Under the pieces are notes generated by a model that ran no database searches, was not told the DNA's origin, and was given only the letters and a program-made list of their open reading frames with translations. Source: DAOUJI01 sp965197415 (GTDB taxonomy: Bacteria > Chloroflexota > Dehalococcoidia > Lucifugimonadales > JAGWBF01). Taken from it: a DNA stretch of 64,000 nucleotides. Position 1 is the first letter of the stretch. Every line of letters starts with the position of its first letter. A program made the position numbers and the translations under genes. The stretch covers positions 868,001-932,000 of the forward strand of contig OZ240207.1 in the NCBI GenBank assembly GCA_965197415.1, written 5' to 3'. Shown here one piece after another: positions 53,874 to 61,801 of this stretch.

Positions 53874-55436
53874 ATGGCCATCGAAGGACAATCTGACAAT
53901 AAACTGGATCAGTTGGGTTCCATGAGGGAACAGTCCCGCATGGGGGGCGGAGAACGACGCATCCAGCAGCAACACGACAGAGGCAAGCTGACCGCACGGG
54001 AAAGGGTCCGAGACCTGCTGGACGACGGGACCTTCCAGGAGCTTGACCCCTTTGTCACCCACCGGGCGACGGACTTCGGCATGGCTGACAACAAGACCCT
54101 TTCTGACGCTGTAGTAACAGGGTACGGCAACGTGGACGGGCGTCAGATATTCGTCTTCGCCCAGGACTTCACAGTACAGGGCGGTTCCGTGTCCGAGGTC
54201 GTGGGACAGAAGATATGCAAGGCAATGGACCTCGCTATGAGCGCAGGCAGTCCAATAGTAGGCATAAACGACTCCGGGGGAGCGCGCATACAGGAAGGCG
54301 TGCTCAGCCTGTCCGCCTACGGCGAGATATTCCTCCGCAACACCAGAGCGTCCGGCGTAATCCCGCAGATATCCGCCATCATGGGTCCCTCGGCGGGTGG
54401 AGCCGTATACTCTCCCGCCATTACAGACTTCATATTCATGGTGCAGGGCACCAGCCAGATGTACATTACAGGCCCCGACGTGATCAAGGCAGTCACTGGT
54501 GAGGACATAGCCCACGAGGCCCTGGGAGGCGCACAAGCCCACGGAACGCGCAGCGGCGTGGCCCACTTCGTCGCTGAATCCGACGACGAGTGCCTTTCCC
54601 AGATAAGACGACTTCTGAGCTTCCTGCCGTCCAACAACATGGAAGACCCGCCGAGGGTAGTGTCTTTAGATGCTTCCGACAGGACCGACCCTGACCTCTT
54701 CTCCGTGGTCCCCGACGAACCCAACCGCCCCTACGACATCCGGGAGGTCATTGCCCGCATTGTGGACGACCAGGACTTCTTCGAGGTCCACAGAGATTAC
54801 GCCCGTAACATTGTAGTGGGATACGCCCGCATGGACGGCCAGACCGTGGGAATCGTGGCGAACCAACCTGCATATATGGGCGGCGTCCTCGACATCAACG
54901 CTTCGGTTAAGTCATCGCGGTTCGTTCGGTTCTGCGACTGCTTCAACATCCCTCTCGTCACATTGGTGGACGTGCCCGGCTTCATGCCCGGCTCCGACCA
55001 GGAGTACGGCGGCATCATCAGGCATGGTGCAAAGCTGCTCTACGCCTACGCCGAGGCGACGGTGCCCAAGATTTCCCTCATGACCAGGAAAGCTTACGGC
55101 GGCGCCTACATCGTCATGAGCAGCAAGCACCTGAAGGGGGACATCAACCTGGCCTGGCCTTCCGCCGAGATAGCGGTCATGGGGCCCGACGGAGCTGTCA
55201 ACATCGTATTCCGTGACGAGCTTTCCAAGGCCGAGAACCCTGACGAACGGCGGGCCGAGCTTATCCAGGACTACCGGGACAAGTTCGCCAACCCTTACGT
55301 GGCGGCCAACCGCGGCTTCCTCGACGACGTCATAGACCCGGCGGAGACCCGCCCACAGCTGATTCGCGCCCTGAACATGCTGCGCAACAAGCGGGACTCA
55401 CTGCCGCCCAAGAAGCACGGCAACATACCTCTTTAG
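53874..55436 (+). CDS. Acyl-CoA carboxylase beta (carboxyltransferase) subunit
   Basis: A 520-residue carboxyltransferase that moves CO2 from biotin to a short acyl-CoA, most like propionyl-/methylmalonyl-CoA types (PccB/MmdA). The two crotonase-like halves show QQHDRGKLTARERV, FVFAQDFTVQGGS, INDSGGARIQEGV, MGPSAGGAVYSPA in the first half and VDVPGFMPGSDQEYGGIIRHGAKLLYAY, TRKAYGGAYIVM in the second. The biotin carboxylase and biotin carrier subunits are not in the window. It could feed the methylcitrate or methylmalonyl route together with PrpD and CaiB-type enzymes here; that is inference. Confidence 0.93.
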   Translation: MAIEGQSDNKLDQLGSMREQSRMGGGERRIQQQHDRGKLTARERVRDLLDDGTFQELDPFVTHRATDFGMADNKTLSDAVVTGYGNVDGRQIFVFAQDFTVQGGSVSEVVGQKICKAMDLAMSAGSPIVGINDSGGARIQEGVLSLSAYGEIFLRNTRASGVIPQISAIMGPSAGGAVYSPAITDFIFMVQGTSQMYITGPDVIKAVTGEDIAHEALGGAQAHGTRSGVAHFVAESDDECLSQIRRLLSFLPSNNMEDPPRVVSLDASDRTDPDLFSVVPDEPNRPYDIREVIARIVDDQDFFEVHRDYARNIVVGYARMDGQTVGIVANQPAYMGGVLDINASVKSSRFVRFCDCFNIPLVTLVDVPGFMPGSDQEYGGIIRHGAKLLYAYAEATVPKISLMTRKAYGGAYIVMSSKHLKGDINLAWPSAEIAVMGPDGAVNIVFRDELSKAENPDERRAELIQDYRDKFANPYVAANRGFLDDVIDPAETRPQLIRALNMLRNKRDSLPPKKHGNIPL

Positions 55437-55490
55437 AGTCGGGTGTGGCTCACGGTTGGGAAGCAAATGCGGCTGCGACTGCTTCTTGTC

Positions 55491-55516
55491 TCCGCGTTAG
55501 GGGTCCGCGTTAGGGG
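55491..55516 (+). repeat. Tandem 13-base repeat
   Basis: TCCGCGTTAGGGG occurs twice without gap (55491-55503, 55504-55516) in the region after the carboxylase gene. Its meaning is unknown; it may be slippage. Confidence 0.6.
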
Positions 55517-55665
55517 AAGGTAATGATGATAGGGAGACAATCCGCCAGCCCTACTCGATTCCGGACTGCGCAGGGTTGACGGGTGGGTTTGCTCTGTCAG
55601 AGGGCGCTAACCCCGGAGTCGTCCAGAGCGGTCCGATGGCGGTCAAGACCTTGGTGGGGGGAAGG

Positions 55666-56070
55666 CTAGCTCTTCTTACCAAACCGCTTGGCGTGTTCCC
55701 GCGCGATGCAGTTGTCCATGACCACCAGCATCCCTGCGTCCAACGCCTTCTGTGCCGCCTCTTCATGGACAACCGTGTCCTGCATCCAGATGTACTTGGC
55801 CCCCACCTCTATGGCTTCGTCAACGATGGGCGGCACGAATTCGGAGCGGCGAAAGATGTCCACCACGTCTATGGGTTCGGGGATTGACTTCAGGTCCGGG
55901 TAAGACTTCTCTCCCAAGACCTCTTCAATCGAGGGGTTCACCGGGAATATCCGATAACCCTGCGTCTGGAGATATTCGGCTACGTGGTTGCTGTCACGGG
56001 AAGGGTCCGGCGACAGACCCACTACAGCGATGTTTTTGCTCTTGGTCAGCTGCTCTTCGATACAGTGCAT
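55666..56070 (-). CDS. CoA-binding protein (YccU-like)
   Basis: A 134-residue single-domain Rossmann-fold protein: KNIAVVGLSPDPSRDSNHVAEYLQTQGYRIFPVNPS, EVLGEKSYPDLKSIPEPIDVVDIFRR, AIEVGAKYIWMQDTVVHEEA, and the final MVVMDNCIAREHAKRF, the standard CoA_binding_2 pattern. GGAGG precedes ATG 56070, so the longer open frame upstream is not used. Function in most bacteria is undefined. It follows the PAC2 gene by 50 bases on the same strand. Confidence 0.9.
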   Translation of the reverse strand: MHCIEEQLTKSKNIAVVGLSPDPSRDSNHVAEYLQTQGYRIFPVNPSIEEVLGEKSYPDLKSIPEPIDVVDIFRRSEFVPPIVDEAIEVGAKYIWMQDTVVHEEAAQKALDAGMLVVMDNCIAREHAKRFGKKS

Positions 56071-56119
56071 CTTCTCAATACCTCCACCGGCTGTCCCCAT
56101 GCCCGTCAGACCTGCTTCG

Positions 56120-57001
56120 TCAGTCGTTGGGCGTCTCTCCCTGCTCCTCGCCAAGGCGTTCGTCCATCTCCTTGAGGAACCTCTCCACCTCCGGCGGGAG
56201 GGGAGTGGTCTCGGTCTCCTTATGGGCGGCGTCGTAGCTGGCTTCCAACTGCTCCACCAGCTTCTTGGCCTGCGGGTTCCTGGTAAGGGCCGAGTCTATT
56301 TGCTGGTACTGGCGGCGTCCCCGCTCAGCGTCTATCAACACATCGGGGAGGTCGTACATAGGGCATAGGACTTCAAGTATGCGAGAGACTCCTGAATAGT
56401 CCTCATCAAGCTGTGCATAGTGGGGCAAACGCACCAGGAACACCAGGGTTTCTATGCTCCCCTTGGCTGTTTCCTGACCAATGAGAGTCGTTATCGACGT
56501 GGGCCCCTGGTACTGGGACTTCTGTATACTGTAGCGCTTGGCTGCGTCTTCCGGCACGAATCCGGTCAGCAGCAACGGGCGGGTGTGGGGCACAGCGTCA
56601 GACACGCTGCCGACTTGGGTGTATTTGGTTACGTTGAAGTGCTTGAGGAGCTCCACGACAGAGTCCACGAAGTCCTCGCCGAATATGTGAGGCTCCAGCA
56701 AGTGGAGGAACAAGAAGTCCGGGCCGTCCTCACGCCTGGCGTGCAGCACAGTGGTGTTGGGTATGGTGATGCGCCGTTCGGCGCCCACGTTCATCATTCT
56801 GGGGCGGTATCTGCTGAAGTCGTAGAACCTGCCTGGCCGTTCAATTCGGGCGATCTCGGTGGCGTTCACATGCCGTTCTATGCGTATCAGAGCATGGCGT
56901 CCCGCACGGCCCACGTCGACCCAGGGCCTTACCGTGACCAGAGCATGGGTCTCCCTGGGCTCTGGTATGGGTTCGTCAACCTCGAAACTGCCGATTTTCA
57001 T
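56120..57001 (-). CDS. PAC2 family protein
   Basis: A 293-residue protein resembling the PAC2 (proteasome assembly chaperone-like) family: MKIGSFEVDEPIPEPRETHALVTVRPWVDVGRAG, FLFLHLLEPHIFGEDFVDSVVELLKHF, YTQVGSVSDAVPHTRPLLLTG, SITTLIGQETAKGSIETLVFLVRLPHYAQ. PAC2 proteins of Actinobacteriota and Chloroflexota are linked to ATP-grasp or proteasome contexts, but their role is unproven. The C-terminal 40 residues are acidic and helical (EVERFLKEMDERLGEEQGE). The start is ATG 57001 at the conserved MKIGSFE; the open frame extends upstream without homology. Confidence 0.82.
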   Translation of the reverse strand: MKIGSFEVDEPIPEPRETHALVTVRPWVDVGRAGRHALIRIERHVNATEIARIERPGRFYDFSRYRPRMMNVGAERRITIPNTTVLHARREDGPDFLFLHLLEPHIFGEDFVDSVVELLKHFNVTKYTQVGSVSDAVPHTRPLLLTGFVPEDAAKRYSIQKSQYQGPTSITTLIGQETAKGSIETLVFLVRLPHYAQLDEDYSGVSRILEVLCPMYDLPDVLIDAERGRRQYQQIDSALTRNPQAKKLVEQLEASYDAAHKETETTPLPPEVERFLKEMDERLGEEQGETPND

Positions 57002-57091
57002 GCCTCTATTGTGGCAAGAACGCCCTGGATTTGCAACTTGGGGTCGTCGCACGCCTCGCCCTGAAGGTTCACCGTGAGCTTTGAGGGCATG

Positions 57092-57135
57092 TATAATAGC
57101 CGCGCCCCGTAGCCGGAGCGGACTCACGACTCCGG
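57092..57135 (+). promoter_or_regulatory. -10 box and leader hairpin of the monooxygenase gene
   Basis: TATAAT at 57092-57097 is preceded by TG but has no good -35. The leader has CCGGAG (57113-57118) pairing with CTCCGG (57130-57135). The ribosome site AGGAGG precedes ATG 57171. Confidence 0.5.
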
Positions 57136-57170
57136 GGTCTTGATCACGGATAATCAGGAGGAACCACAGA

Positions 57171-57485
57171 ATGTACGCGCTTTTCGTAACGGTGAAGATG
57201 AAGCCGGAGGTCCGAGAGCAGTTCATAGAAGCGACGCTGGACGACGCCAGGGGTTCCGTTCAAAACGAGCCCAACTGCCTCCGGTTCGACGTTCTCCAGG
57301 ACTTGGAAGACCCCGACACGGTCTACCTATATGAAGTGTACCGGTCCGAGGCCGACCACCTCAGCCACCGGGAGCAGCCCCATTACAAGAAGTGGCGGGA
57401 GACCGTGGACGACTGGTTCGCGGCAGACTTGGCCCGCGTCCGCACCAGCGTCATCTTCCCGCCCGACGACGCCTGGTCGAAGTAG
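57171..57485 (+). CDS. ABM-domain (putative quinol monooxygenase) protein
   Basis: A 104-residue dimeric alpha/beta barrel of the antibiotic biosynthesis monooxygenase type: YALFVTVKMKPEVREQFIEATLDDARGSVQNEPNCLRFDVLQD, then VYLYEVYRSEADHLSHREQPHYKKW. Relatives act on quinols or polyketides without cofactors. AGGAGG lies eight bases before the ATG. It converges on the ketopantoate-reductase-like gene six bases away. Confidence 0.9.
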   Translation: MYALFVTVKMKPEVREQFIEATLDDARGSVQNEPNCLRFDVLQDLEDPDTVYLYEVYRSEADHLSHREQPHYKKWRETVDDWFAADLARVRTSVIFPPDDAWSK

Positions 57486-57491
57486 ACCCGG

Positions 57492-58577
57492 CTAGCTGCC
57501 GACGGCGGCCAACTCCTCTTCCAGGTACTCCTGGAAGAGGGCAAGGTTCGAGGGATAGGGCCGCAGCTTGTGCTCGTTGACCAGCCGGGCCACTCGCACC
57601 ACAGCCCGGCTGTAGGGGACCGGAACTTCCAGGTGAGCGGCCTTTTCCACCACCACTCCGTTAAGCTGCTCAACCTCCATCGGAGTCCCGCGCAGGGCGT
57701 CGTGGAGCGTTGACGGGCGGGTGACGGACTTCATGTTGTAGGCCGCCTGCTTTGTTGCCTCTTCCAAGTCGGGCCGTTCTCCCGCCGCCGCCTGCCTTAT
57801 GTCGTCCGCTCCCAGCACAACCCCAACGCTGCCGGCAAAGTTTCCCAGATTCATGCCTAGCTGCTCCGCGACGGCGATGGCCTCCGCCTGGAGCGCCCAA
57901 CGGTAGCGGGAACAGCCGTTTAAGGTAATTTCCCGGCTGTCCCAGGAGGTTATGGCAGCCAGCAGGTTCGAGCCGCAGTTGACCACGAACTTGGTCCAAA
58001 CCTCGTCCATGACGTTCTCGGAAACTCCACAAGCGCCCAGGTCGTCGTTCATTATGGCCGCCAGGTTCTCCACCCTCTCAGTGATTCCGCCCTGGTACTC
58101 GCCAACCATGTAGTCCATCACTCCAGGGGTCCCTCCCTGGGTGCGGTGGATGTGCCCGGGCTCCCACGTCTGGCCTCCCATCAGAGTCTCGCATCCGATA
58201 GTGCGGTGGGGACCCACAACTTCCGCGATGGTTGGCTCGTTGATGCCGTTCTGAACGGAGACCACCATAGCGTCACCGGATAAGTAGGGTTCGATAAGCT
58301 CACACATGCTCCGGGTGTTGTAACCCTTCACCGACAGGAACACGACGTCCAGCTTTTCGGTCAACCTGTGAAGCTCGTCGGTGTTTAGGGCCGGGATGAC
58401 GCCCTTCCACTCGGACCATTCGCCACCGTAATAGCCCGTCATGTGGAACCCTGTGGTCCGTATAGCCTCGACGTGCGCTTTCCAGGGGTCGATGACGGTG
58501 AGGTCGCGGCCGCCCCTATGGAGGCCGATAGCCACGATTCCGCCCATTGCTCCGGCTCCCAACACTGCCATCTTCAT
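57492..58577 (-). CDS. 2-dehydropantoate 2-reductase family protein
   Basis: A 361-residue NADPH enzyme of the ApbA/PanE family. The Rossmann motif is MAVLGAGAMGGIVAIGL; NGI.E and the VNCGSNLLAAI segment with its Lys (DEVWTKFVVN) match the catalytic helical domain, with the late GTPMEVEQLNGVVV stretch. It is about 50 residues longer than E. coli PanE, and paralogues of this size often act on other 2-oxo acids, so I give no symbol. GGAGAG supports ATG 58577. TATAAT on the minus strand at 58615-58610 is its -10. Confidence 0.88.
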   Translation of the reverse strand: MKMAVLGAGAMGGIVAIGLHRGGRDLTVIDPWKAHVEAIRTTGFHMTGYYGGEWSEWKGVIPALNTDELHRLTEKLDVVFLSVKGYNTRSMCELIEPYLSGDAMVVSVQNGINEPTIAEVVGPHRTIGCETLMGGQTWEPGHIHRTQGGTPGVMDYMVGEYQGGITERVENLAAIMNDDLGACGVSENVMDEVWTKFVVNCGSNLLAAITSWDSREITLNGCSRYRWALQAEAIAVAEQLGMNLGNFAGSVGVVLGADDIRQAAAGERPDLEEATKQAAYNMKSVTRPSTLHDALRGTPMEVEQLNGVVVEKAAHLEVPVPYSRAVVRVARLVNEHKLRPYPSNLALFQEYLEEELAAVGS

Positions 58578-58609
58578 GTCCGTCTCTCCAAGCACAGAAT
58601 GCCGGGCTG

Positions 58610-58615
58610 ATTATA
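58610..58615 (-). promoter_or_regulatory. -10 box of the PanE-like gene
   Basis: On the minus strand TGC-TATAAT (extended -10) lies at 58618-58610, 33 bases before ATG 58577. The -35 position falls within the direct repeat that flanks the accessory module. Confidence 0.6.
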
Positions 58616-58636
58616 GCATGGGCCGGTGTGGTCATT

Positions 58637-58676
58637 GTGGTCATAGAGCAATCTTGAGTGTTATCATCCCCGAACA
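58637..58676 (+). repeat. Flanking direct repeat, left copy
   Basis: GTGGTCATAGAG ... TGTTATCATCCCC matches the right copy at 60572-60610 with about seven differences over 38 bases. An extra TGTGGTCAT precedes it here. The two copies bracket the DUF4365-type gene pair. Confidence 0.75.
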
Positions 58677-58832
58677 GGAACCGTGTCGATTCCTTCTGGA
58701 CTAGGACCTATTATCTAGCGGCCATCGGCGGGAGTCGTTGTAGTATTATTAAGGCTATATTGGAGTGGCAAACATGATATATCGTCGTTCGGCCCGGGGA
58801 GCTGAAGAGGCCTCACAAGTACAGTCTGGGAT
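58677..58832. other. A+T-rich leader region of the accessory module
   Basis: No gene is seen. The stretch 58735-58785 contains TATTATTAAGGCTATATT and ATGATATAT, probable promoter material for the module, but no clean -35/-10 pair. Confidence 0.35.
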
Positions 58833-59327
58833 ATGACAGATGCTGTTTTGGCCGATAACGACCGCAAGGAAGCGCTGTCCTACGTCTATCTCTCGGCGTT
58901 GTCAGCGGTAGCGGGCTATACATGCGAAAGAGGTCCAGCCCCAGACCGAGACAGTGTTGATGCAAGTTTGAAGGCAGGAGGTTCCCGACGGCCACAGATT
59001 GATGTTCAACTCAAAGCTACCTCTTCGATGACAAAGAGGAGTGGAAACATACACTTTCGGTTGAACAGAAAAAACTATGACGACCTGCGTATCCCCCGGA
59101 TATGTCCTATCATCCTTGTAGTGCTCGAACTTCCTGAAGACCCAAGTGACTGGCTTCAGTCCGACGCAGAGAGGTTGATACTGCGCCGATGCGCACGGTG
59201 GCTGTCTCTTAGAGGAGACCCAGAAATCGCGACGGATTCGACGACCCTCTATATACCCGAATCGCAGCTGTTGGATGTGGATGAGCTGATACGCCTCATG
59301 GACTTGGCAAGGCAGGGGAGCTTATGA
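58833..59327 (+). CDS. DUF4365-type protein, possible PD-(D/E)xK nuclease fold
   Basis: A 164-residue protein with the DUF4365 pattern: an N-terminal helix (RKEALSYVYLSALSAVAGY), then DRDSVDASL, RRPQIDVQLKATSS, FRLNRKNYDDLR, and PIILVVLELPEDPSDWL. The order Asp, then D.QLK, resembles the D-x-(E/Q)-x-K catalytic core of PD-(D/E)xK nucleases, with Asp in SVDA and the Gln-Leu-Lys strand. DUF4365 domains are frequent in mobile and defence-associated loci. The next gene overlaps by four bases (ATGA). Cleavage activity is a prediction from motif only. Confidence 0.78.
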   Translation: MTDAVLADNDRKEALSYVYLSALSAVAGYTCERGPAPDRDSVDASLKAGGSRRPQIDVQLKATSSMTKRSGNIHFRLNRKNYDDLRIPRICPIILVVLELPEDPSDWLQSDAERLILRRCARWLSLRGDPEIATDSTTLYIPESQLLDVDELIRLMDLARQGSL

Positions 59328-60493
59328 GGGGGCGAAAGGCTATGAACTGGCATTGGTATCTAAACTATAAATCCCACCTGCTAGGCATCACCCCTCGCGT
59401 GATGTGCGCTTATCTTGAGGCGCACGGATGGAAGTATGTTGAGCCACACGGCGAATTTGGAAAAGTTTATGCGTTGGATGAAAATGGCACCGAATTAGTT
59501 GTCCCAATGTCACAACAACTCGGGGACTACGGACAGGTACTCAACGAAATCATAGAGGTATTGAGTAAGGTTGAAGAGAGGGATGGACTCGCCATACTGC
59601 GCGACCTCTCGATGTTCGACTGGGACTTGGTTCGCCTACGGGTCCCGGTAGCTTCAAGTGATGGCTCCATTCCCATATCCTTGGGAGTAACACTCGTTGA
59701 GCAGTCGCGCAACATGCTACTGGCTGCGGCTTGCTCAACCTTACGTTCCCAGTCGGCCTTTAGGCTTGGTGCCAACAAAGAAGCCGCCGACTACCTGAAG
59801 AAGGTGAATCTCGGACAAACCGGTCAGGGTAGTTTCATCGTTAATCTTCTATCGCCAGTTCCTCACGCTCCTGGTCCTCAAGCTAATTTGCCCTATGGAT
59901 TATTTGGTGAACCTTATGAGCGACGTGTGACTCGTAAACTGATTTCCGGTCTGCAGGCTGCGCGCGAGGCCGTTGACCTTACTATGCAGGGGAGCGGGAT
60001 AGGAGTATTTGAGAACAGAATTAATGAGGGAGTAAACGCCAATCTATGTGATGCTGTTGAAAAGATGCTAAGCAGCGAGGGAATTGATGAACATATCGTT
60101 GGTACTGAACCCGGTCTGGATGTCTCGGTTGCCTGGGCTCTTATGCATCCGTATCCCGGAGGCAAAGCCCAAGTACATTTCAATCCACAAGACATACCTG
60201 CGCTTAAAGAGGCTTCTCGAGCCCTGAAGGACCGACGAGAACTGCCCAACGAACGAATTAAAGGCTATGTAACCTTGCTTGGGCGTAGACAATTATCCCG
60301 CGAAGGCCGTGTGACCATTGAGGCAGAAATTGATGGGGCCCGGCACCCTGTCCGCGTGGTTGGTTTCACAGATAGCGATTACGGACGGCTTGTGGAAGCG
60401 CATGGAAACCGGAAGTCGATTTCGCTTGAGGGTGATTTGCGGCATGAGGGCCGGGGATGGGTTTTATACAATCCTCATAACCTCAACGAGTAA
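59324..60493 (+). CDS. Uncharacterised protein paired with the DUF4365-type gene
   Basis: A 389-residue protein without a named family. The N-terminal part (YLEAHGWKYVEPHGEFGKVYAL...TELVVPMSQQLGDYGQVLNEIIEVLSKVEER) and the middle (NMLLAAACSTLRSQSAF, EAADYLKKVNLGQTGQGSFIVNLLSPVPH) follow a layout I associate with uncharacterised actinobacterial proteins of similar size. The last 120 residues look beta-rich (LLGRRQLSREGRVTIEAEIDGARHPVRVVGF). There is no membrane segment. ATG 59324 overlaps the previous stop; ATG 59342 with AGGGGGCG ahead is an alternative. The base composition is more A+T rich than the flanks. Confidence 0.65.
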   Translation: MRGRKAMNWHWYLNYKSHLLGITPRVMCAYLEAHGWKYVEPHGEFGKVYALDENGTELVVPMSQQLGDYGQVLNEIIEVLSKVEERDGLAILRDLSMFDWDLVRLRVPVASSDGSIPISLGVTLVEQSRNMLLAAACSTLRSQSAFRLGANKEAADYLKKVNLGQTGQGSFIVNLLSPVPHAPGPQANLPYGLFGEPYERRVTRKLISGLQAAREAVDLTMQGSGIGVFENRINEGVNANLCDAVEKMLSSEGIDEHIVGTEPGLDVSVAWALMHPYPGGKAQVHFNPQDIPALKEASRALKDRRELPNERIKGYVTLLGRRQLSREGRVTIEAEIDGARHPVRVVGFTDSDYGRLVEAHGNRKSISLEGDLRHEGRGWVLYNPHNLNE

Positions 60494-60695
60494 TATGAAT
60501 GCCCCGGGAACTTTCCGTTCTCAAGGTCGATGCCAAACCGTAGGGGCAAACCGGCGCAGTGATAAGCCCGTGTGGTCATAGAGTTATCGTGCATGTTATC
60601 ATCCCCAGACTGGGGTTGCGGCACTTCCCAATGGGCAAGGAGCCACTCCACGGCTGCCGCCGTAATGGCCAAAGAGAACAACACGCAAGAGGTGA
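60494..60695. other. Intergenic region with right flanking repeat
   Basis: The direct repeat at 60572-60610 lies in this region, followed by CCCC-AGACT-GGGG (60603-60615). A ribosome site AGAGGTGA is present just before the next gene. No other gene is supported. Confidence 0.5.
60572..60610 (+). repeat. Flanking direct repeat, right copy
   Basis: GTGGTCATAGAGTTATCGTG followed by CATGTTATCATCCCC is the partner of the left copy at 58637. The distance between corresponding bases is 1935. If the copies recombine, the two-gene module would be lost and the neighbouring genes would become a simple divergent pair. Confidence 0.75.
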
Positions 60696-61361
60696 ATGAT
60701 GGCTCCTATAAAGGGAAAGGGACTCTCGCTGGTCTTCGCCGACGTAACTCCTGATATAGAGGACGAGTACAACCGTTGGTATAACGAGGAGCACATGCCC
60801 GAGCGGGTGGGCGTGAAGGGAATCCTCAGCGTAGCCCGTTACGAAGCCATACGGGGCGGCCCTAAATACATCGCCGCCATGGAACTGGAAACAGCCGACG
60901 TTGTCAGCCAGCCCCACTTCCAGGAGCTGGTGAAGAACTCCAGCGAATGGACTAAGAAGGTGACGGGGCACCCGGGCACAAAGTTCACCCGGATGATTTA
61001 CGAGATGATTCATCCAGTTGAGTTGTCACCCGAGGCGGCGGCCAGCGAGATGGCGCCAATTCTGCAAATCGGACGCATGGACGTTCCCGAGGAGAACGAG
61101 GACGAGTTCAACGAATGGTACAACACCGTCTTTGTGCCCGACTTCGAGAAGGTGGAAGGATGCCGGAGGGCCAGGCGGTTCAGGGCGATCCTCGGACAGC
61201 CCAAATATTCGGTGGTTTACGAGTTCGACCACGAAGGAGTTTCCCAGACTCCCGAGTGGGCGGCGACCCGGGACGGCAACCCGTGGTCGGCGAAAATCAG
61301 GCCTTTGATGACCCATGCGGAAGGCTCACCAGGCGTCTACAAAAAGATTCGCCAGTTCTAA
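60696..61361 (+). CDS. Tandem dimeric alpha/beta-barrel (EthD-like) protein
   Basis: A 221-residue protein with two related ferredoxin-like halves. Each has the NRWYNEEHMPERV / NEWYNTVFVPDF pattern after an opening strand (LSLVFADVTPDIEDEY; ILQIGRMDVPEENEDEF) and a RYEAIRGGPKYIAAMELE / RFRAILGQPKYSVVYEFD strand pair. EthD-like and related domains bind or modify aromatic or polyketide-like substrates. AGAGGTGA precedes tandem ATG codons. It is read away from the accessory module and toward rpsO. Confidence 0.82.
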   Translation: MMAPIKGKGLSLVFADVTPDIEDEYNRWYNEEHMPERVGVKGILSVARYEAIRGGPKYIAAMELETADVVSQPHFQELVKNSSEWTKKVTGHPGTKFTRMIYEMIHPVELSPEAAASEMAPILQIGRMDVPEENEDEFNEWYNTVFVPDFEKVEGCRRARRFRAILGQPKYSVVYEFDHEGVSQTPEWAATRDGNPWSAKIRPLMTHAEGSPGVYKKIRQF

Positions 61362-61386
61362 CCGAAAAGCCGACGCCGTCGACCGC

Positions 61387-61415
61387 TTGGCGGAGCCGCG
61401 TGCTTGTGCTATAAT
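61387..61415 (+). promoter_or_regulatory. rpsO promoter
   Basis: TTGGCG (61387-61392), 17 bases and TATAAT (61410-61415) with an upstream TGC. The leader to the rpsO ATG is about 35 bases. Confidence 0.75.
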
Positions 61416-61457
61416 CTCCCATTAGAAAGAAAAGAAAAAGGTCCGGAAAAGAAGGGT

Positions 61458-61724
61458 ATGATAGACGGGGAGAGAAAGTCCCAGATAATTAGAGAGTACC
61501 AACTAAAGGACGGAGACACCGGCTCAACCGAAGTTCAAGTAGCTCTCCTCACCGAGCGGATCAAGGAACTCACCGGCCACCTGAGGGTCCACCACAAGGA
61601 CGTCCACTCACGAATTGGTCTGCTGAAGCTGGTCGGACAACGGCGCAGTCTTCTTGATTACCTGACCCGGGAAGACGTGGGCAAGTATCGCTCCCTAATA
61701 ACTCGTCTCGGTCTCCGCCGTTAG
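61458..61724 (+). CDS. rpsO: Small ribosomal subunit protein S15
   Basis: An 88-residue S15, one residue shorter than E. coli. It shows the full family pattern: IIREYQLKDGDTGSTEVQVALLTERIKELTGHLRVHHKDVHSRIGLLKLVGQRRSLLDYL and the C-terminal YRSLITRLGLRR. S15 binds 16S rRNA early in assembly. The ATG at 61458 follows AAGAAGGG; the open frame upstream is not coding. An intrinsic terminator and pnp follow, the classical rpsO-pnp order. Confidence 0.96.
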   Translation: MIDGERKSQIIREYQLKDGDTGSTEVQVALLTERIKELTGHLRVHHKDVHSRIGLLKLVGQRRSLLDYLTREDVGKYRSLITRLGLRR

Positions 61725-61730
61725 CCTACG

Positions 61731-61756
61731 GCCCCGAATTTTCGGGGCTTTTTCTT
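61731..61756 (+). terminator. Intrinsic terminator between rpsO and pnp
   Basis: GCCCCGAA (61731-61738) pairs with TTCGGGGC (61741-61748) across a two-base loop and is followed by TTTTTCTT. It begins seven bases after the rpsO stop. Partial read-through would feed pnp, as in other bacteria. Confidence 0.9.
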
Positions 61757-61801
61757 ATTCCTTCTCAATCATTCGTAATGTGAGGTTTTGACTTTTTCGC
61801 T

